Shown here piece after piece: positions 60,232 through 64,000 of a stretch of DNA of 64,000 nucleotides (within the stretch, counting starts at the first letter, position 1; each line of letters opens with the position of its first letter). The notes beneath the pieces were generated by a model that saw only the letters and a program-made list of their open reading frames with translations, was not told the origin of the DNA and did not search any database. A program made the position numbers and the translations under genes. The DNA lies in the NCBI RefSeq assembly GCF_000524195.1, contig NW_020170381.1:1908870-1972869 (forward strand). Direction: 5' to 3'. The DNA comes from Echinococcus granulosus. Taxonomy: Eukaryota > Platyhelminthes > Cestoda > Cyclophyllidea > Taeniidae.

Positions 60232-61293
60232 AATGTAAACTAATCCCAACAACGATTTCACGCTATTGTAAACAGAACACACTCATGTGACCCACCGGGT
60301 ACCAGTATGCGTGCTAATGGAGCGGAACCTGTCGGATTTTCTGCATCTAATTCGTGGAGAGCAGTTACCAGATCGTTCCCCACGGGGGTTTTCTAGTTCC
60401 CCAGGATTCTAGTAAGAATGTGAAACCATTAAGTGCGACGAACAAAAACTACAAATTAATGTAGATTGCTGAAACTGCCTTTGAATCCGAACTAATTTCT
60501 TATGCTTCATTTCACATTCAACATCGGGGCTCCCAGCACACTAATATGAATGAGCTCAACAGACAATCTCCTCATCCGAAATATGCCTCAACATAAGCGA
60601 TTTGTTTACAGTAATCGAAATTACACTTTGTCCGGGAACGCGTGAACCCCGCCTCAGTCGCAGAACCGGAGGGCCTCCACGACCAGGTGAGGAAGGGGAA
60701 CAATCTGTACACCTTTAACAGCATCACACGGCACCCAAGAACAATGCCTAAAATATTGCACCTTGTTGTCAGAGCCCTCCCTTAATCATTGAAAGCACAC
60801 CCCGGCACTTCCATTGACGACACTGAAAAAAGAAAGACTGTAAATAATTTACTGAATTAATGGGATAATTAAAATGAACAAATTAGTGAATGAAAACGGA
60901 GTGCAGCTGGACTTGATGGACAGGATCGTGAGCAGTTGGCGGAGCAGGAGACTAGTGCGCGGAGCTCAACCACTTTTGGACCTAGTTATTTGTCTGATTT
61001 GGGTTTCTGGCCTCTAGACAAAGTGTTGCATCGAATTGGTGCACCATTCCGTGCTGTGGAGGCGTAAAATCCAACCCACTATTGATTCTCGAAAAACAGC
61101 ATCCTCTGTGACTTGCCTACTAAATTTCAATGAGTGGTGCATTACGCACAGAAAATTAATGAGTAAAACGCTCCCAAGTTCGCATTCTATTTCACCCGAG
61201 TTTTGTCAAAAGTAAAGTAAGGCAAAAGGCTTCTTTTTCTAGAGAAAATGAGGGCATGGACGCGGGCAAGGAGTAAATGAGGAGGTGGTGGTG
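60232..61293 (-). other. Intergenic: beta-mannosidase promoter and nucleotide-sugar transporter 3' flank
   Basis: 1.06 kb between tandem minus-strand genes. No canonical poly(A) hexamer for the transporter was found here, and no clear promoter motif. Confidence 0.6.
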
Positions 61294-61443
61294 CTAATAA
61301 CGCTGCACGGGGAAGAGTGAGTAGAGGAAGACAGCGAGAACCACGCAGGTGGTGCCGAAGAGGAAAGTCCAAGAGGAACTGGAGTCGAAGAAGACAAAAG
61401 AGACGATACAGGTGATCACTAATGAGGCTGAACACGCAAAACC
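61294..61443 (-). CDS. SLC35A: SLC35A transporter exon 4 (terminal)
   Basis: 49 codons and stop TAG 61296-61294, acceptor TCCATAG at 61444. GFACSASLVITCIVSFVFFD, then WTFLFGTTCVVLAVFLYSLF, matching the human end [20 protein letters not shown]...FFLGAILVITATFLYG. Found by extending in the frame required by exon 3. Confidence 0.9.
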   Translation of the reverse strand, partial: GFACSASLVITCIVSFVFFDSSSSWTFLFGTTCVVLAVFLYSLFPVQRY

Positions 61444-63088
61444 CTATGGAATGAAAAAGGTAGTGAGAACTAGCATCGCCGAGGCAGTCAGCTGTATCAA
61501 TTGGATTCGCGCATACCCAATAATGCTAAGGTTGCCTGTATTTGTTACCAAGTCAACCGTACCAATACTAGTCGCAGGGGGGGGGAAACTTTGTATACCG
61601 TATTTGTATAGGAGGAAGCGGACGAATTCGAAATCTGCGTCCATAATTACTTGCAGTGAATTACTGGCTCAGCGAACAACGAAGTAGAACCATAATTCCC
61701 TAAACTATCTTGCCAGTGAACGCATAACTTTAACATTTACTAGAGGAACCCTTCGTAACAAGAAAATCAATTAGGTCTTAGGATGGGCAGCGGAACTCCC
61801 GTGTGTTTAAAAGCCGTAGATTCAAACGACCAAATTTGGTGAATGGTCATGGGTAGGTTCAACATAAACCATCTAGCCAATAAGTTCGAACCCTTTCTCT
61901 ATCAGGTGAGATATTAATTAATAAAAAGTTCAAAAAAGTACGATAAGGAAAAATCAAATGAATTGGTATGCACACAAGTAGAGGGAAATCTCGATTTCCT
62001 CTACTTTATAAAAGAGACATGATCTTAACCCATTGATAGTGGCTATTCTTGCAAAGCTTCTGGTTTCAAACTATCAGAAAAGGGCAAGTTTTGTAAAAAC
62101 GCGTAGATAAAATGGAAGCACTATCTGACGCCTTGTCTTGACTAATAGACCATACACATAACAATAACAAATAAGAGAAAATTGCAGCACCTACTTTCAA
62201 AATATTGTCGGCGTGCTTAACGACAAGTGCAACGAGGATGCCACCGACGGATTGCAAAGCGACAGTAGTCCAAACCAGCCAGTCGAATCCGTAGAAAAAG
62301 CCCTTCTCACTCACTCTGCCTCCTTCGCCTACGGCTTGGCCAACCAGTGCAATAGCGATTGATGCCAATGAGAGCTCAAAGTTTCTTGTCCAAAGCGATT
62401 TCGGTGAATGTTTAAGGATCTACAAGGAACATTTCGCTAATACTCCGGTCTAAAGCAATTCATAAATTATAAGAAAGAACAGGTTACTCTTTCAAAATAA
62501 ACGGCAGCAAACCCAGAGAGTACTGAAGCAAATAGAACCGCCATTAAACCCGCAGCGCCTGAGGCATCATGTGGGGTAGGCGTTGAAGATTGTGCCACAT
62601 GATCCTGCAGTTGTACAACGGCCACACCAATAAAGAGGACAATCTGTGATATCCACTGGAGAAAACTAATGCTCTTGCGCAAAAACAAAACTGAGAATAT
62701 TGTAGTAGTAAGGAGTTTTAGCTGATACGTCACCTAAACGTTCTGATTGCAAAAATGAGGTTACTTGGAAAACCGTCGCATCTAAACAGCTTAATGCGAA
62801 AATGATTGTATTATTTTGCACGACATAGATCAAAGCCGGAACACAGGTTCGAAGGAAATCACAAGTGTCGTAGTAAATACCACTTATGGCGCGTTTAAAT
62901 AAACCTTCGTGAAACAATACAAGGGATGAGATTGAAAATTTCATGATCTCGCTTAGTATAACAACTGAGGAGGCAGAATATCTAATCCGATATTCAGCGC
63001 GTGAATAACGCATAGCCAGCGTATGCAACACATTTTGGAAGGACAATATGACCAAGTAACCGATCTTGGCCCACTTGCTACCAGGCAT
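61294..63088 (-). CDS. SLC35A: Nucleotide-sugar transporter, SLC35A family (UDP-Gal/UDP-GlcNAc type), complete
   Basis: Golgi multi-pass antiporter that imports a nucleotide sugar in exchange for the nucleoside monophosphate. Exons 63088-62765, 62733-62488, 62419-62195 and 61443-61294, all joined in phase 0, give 314 aa; human SLC35A2 and SLC35A3 are about 325-395. Hallmarks: LAMRYSRAEYRIRYSASSVV, VVQNNTIIFALSCLDATVFQ, VTYQLKLLTTTIFSVLFLRK, GLMAVLFASVLSGFAAVYFE, W.RN, KGFFYGFDWLVWTTVALQSV and KHADNILK, then GFACSASLVITCIVSF. These align with SLC35A3 (QNN.L...[24 protein letters not shown]). Substrate (UDP-galactose, UDP-GlcNAc or another) cannot be set by eye. Start ATG 63088 gives a family-like N-terminus with no upstream in-frame extension evident. 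Confidence 0.92.
61444..62194 (-). other. SLC35A transporter intron 3
   Basis: 751 bp, AT-rich. Contains the motif AGTTCGAACCCT near 61890, not part of any recognisable tRNA. Confidence 0.75.
62195..62419 (-). CDS. SLC35A: SLC35A transporter exon 3
   Basis: 75 codons, acceptor CCTTGTAG, ILKHSPKSLWTRNFELSLAS (human ILKETKQSVWIRNIQLG), ends ..VVKHADNILK, donor GTAGGT at 62194. Confidence 0.92.
62488..62733 (-). CDS. SLC35A: SLC35A transporter exon 2
   Basis: 82 codons, acceptor ACGTTTAG, donor GTAACC at 62487. VTYQLKLLTTTIFSVLFLRK and ISQIVLFIGVAVVQLQDHVA. Ends ..FAAVYFER, phase 0. Intron 1 is only 31 bp long (62734-62764). Confidence 0.92.
62765..63088 (-). CDS. SLC35A: SLC35A transporter exon 1
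   Basis: 108 codons, donor GTAACC at 62764. Covers roughly TM1-TM4 and the conserved MRYSR and QNN...LDATVFQ segments. Phase 0. Confidence 0.92.
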
Positions 63089-64000
63089 AAGTACGATTGG
63101 CTACGTCGGTTTATTCCATTTCAATATTAGTAGTGCAGATATTTTACATAAAGTAATAAATAAGAAGGAACAATGCGGCTGGCAAAATCTAAGGCGAAAA
63201 GAATGCATAAATTAATAAAGATGCACTCAGATATACAACTTTGAAAATTGCATGAATACGAATAGTCGAGGGTGTCATTTAAATCAGTGTTTAATTTTTA
63301 TTCCCTGAAGGAAAAAATTTGCTTAATTTGATGGTCACTTAGTCTAAGTATCGCCTACGATTCATAGTTGGAGTGTAAAAGCACTTTTCACAAACTGAAA
63401 TGCCTTGTCGAAGGCAAAGGTCGGTTCGCTTATTTAGCTACACATTAACAACTTCTTACCAGAGCTCATGCGTTACTCCGAGACTTTTTCAAAGAAAAAA
63501 GAATATATACGCTAGGGCAGAATATGTATTACTGACGCACGCATTGGCTGAAGTGCCAATGGTATGGTCCATGGACCATGCCGCCAATCGCAATAGAAAG
63601 GTTGGGACTTAAGAGCTCGCATAATCAAAACTAAGGGTAAAACGCGTACTCAAGGTATTGGATAGCCTCTATTCCCCTTTAAACTTCCCTTCCGAGGATC
63701 CTCATGGTCAAAATTTCGAGTCAGCCACCACAACATCGTTAGCGTTGTAAAAAACACCCATGAACTAACCATGCTACCCCTCGAATTGACATGCAGCAGT
63801 GAAGATGTCTGAATGCAACGTCACCAACTTATTCTTGTGATTTCAAATGGACCTGGATTTCCATCCCGTTTGGGAAGTGTATGGGGGAAAGGGGTAATGT
63901 GCTAGCCATGTCGTACGCCCATCGCCTTTTGCAAGAACACTAGCACAACAATTAAATTTCTGACAGAAGACAATGTTTTAAAACAATTTAGTGAAGATGG
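63089..64000. other. Upstream region of the SLC35A transporter
   Basis: 0.9 kb to the window edge, presumably the transporter's 5' UTR and promoter on the minus strand. No ORF with a recognisable domain and no clear promoter element. Confidence 0.55.

Noticed and set aside
60232..60282. Upstream in-frame ATG of beta-mannosidase at 60282
   Set aside because: Adds 17 residues before an otherwise ideal signal peptide; the ATG at 60231 is preferred, though not proven.
61860..61930. tRNA-like AGTTCGAACCCT in the transporter intron
   Set aside because: Flanks do not fold into a tRNA by eye; single short motif.

Overview
This window looks like nuclear DNA of an intron-rich animal, most likely a flatworm. 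The basis is long AT-rich introns, GT-AG splicing, the standard genetic code, and protein matches judged by eye. The cathepsin B prosequence resembles those I recall from schistosomes. Flatworm, and especially tapeworm, is an inference. I saw no bacterial operons, rRNA, tRNA, CRISPR array or intact transposon.

Four genes can be rebuilt exon by exon. (1) 1-923, minus strand: the 5' end of a cathepsin B-like cysteine protease (signal peptide and start of the propeptide), running off the left edge. (2) 3688-44237, plus strand: a complete plasma-membrane Ca2+-ATPase (PMCA/ATP2B). Fifteen constant exons encode 1228 residues with unbroken phase, followed by three alternative last exons at 32.4, 42.7 and 44.0 kb. 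(3) 46364-60231, minus strand: a complete five-exon lysosomal beta-mannosidase (about 948 aa) with a 6.9-kb first intron. (4) 61294-63088, minus strand: a complete four-exon SLC35A-type nucleotide-sugar transporter (314 aa). A 79-codon ORF with a signal peptide at 24764-25003, inside PMCA intron 9, may be a nested small secreted-peptide gene.

Layout: cathepsin B and PMCA diverge from a 2.8-kb spacer. PMCA and beta-mannosidase converge, with candidate poly(A) signals at 45092 (plus) and 46005 (minus). Beta-mannosidase and the transporter are tandem on the minus strand about 1 kb apart. The genes do not form one pathway. PMCA exports Ca2+ at the plasma membrane, the transporter supplies sugar nucleotides to the Golgi, and the mannosidase and cathepsin work in lysosomal or secretory compartments.

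The most interesting point is the PMCA 3' end. The first half of the calmodulin-binding helix ends at a phase-0 donor (30775). It can be continued by three different terminal exons: A (RRQS motif, acidic tail, own poly(A) signal), B (long Gln/Glu-rich tail) and C (short tail). B and C begin with related LxxVxAFxxSL segments, so the exon looks duplicated. Other points are a probable GC-AG intron at 29403, an actuator motif TGEA instead of TGES, and two (GT)n tracts each 44-50 nt upstream of PMCA acceptors.
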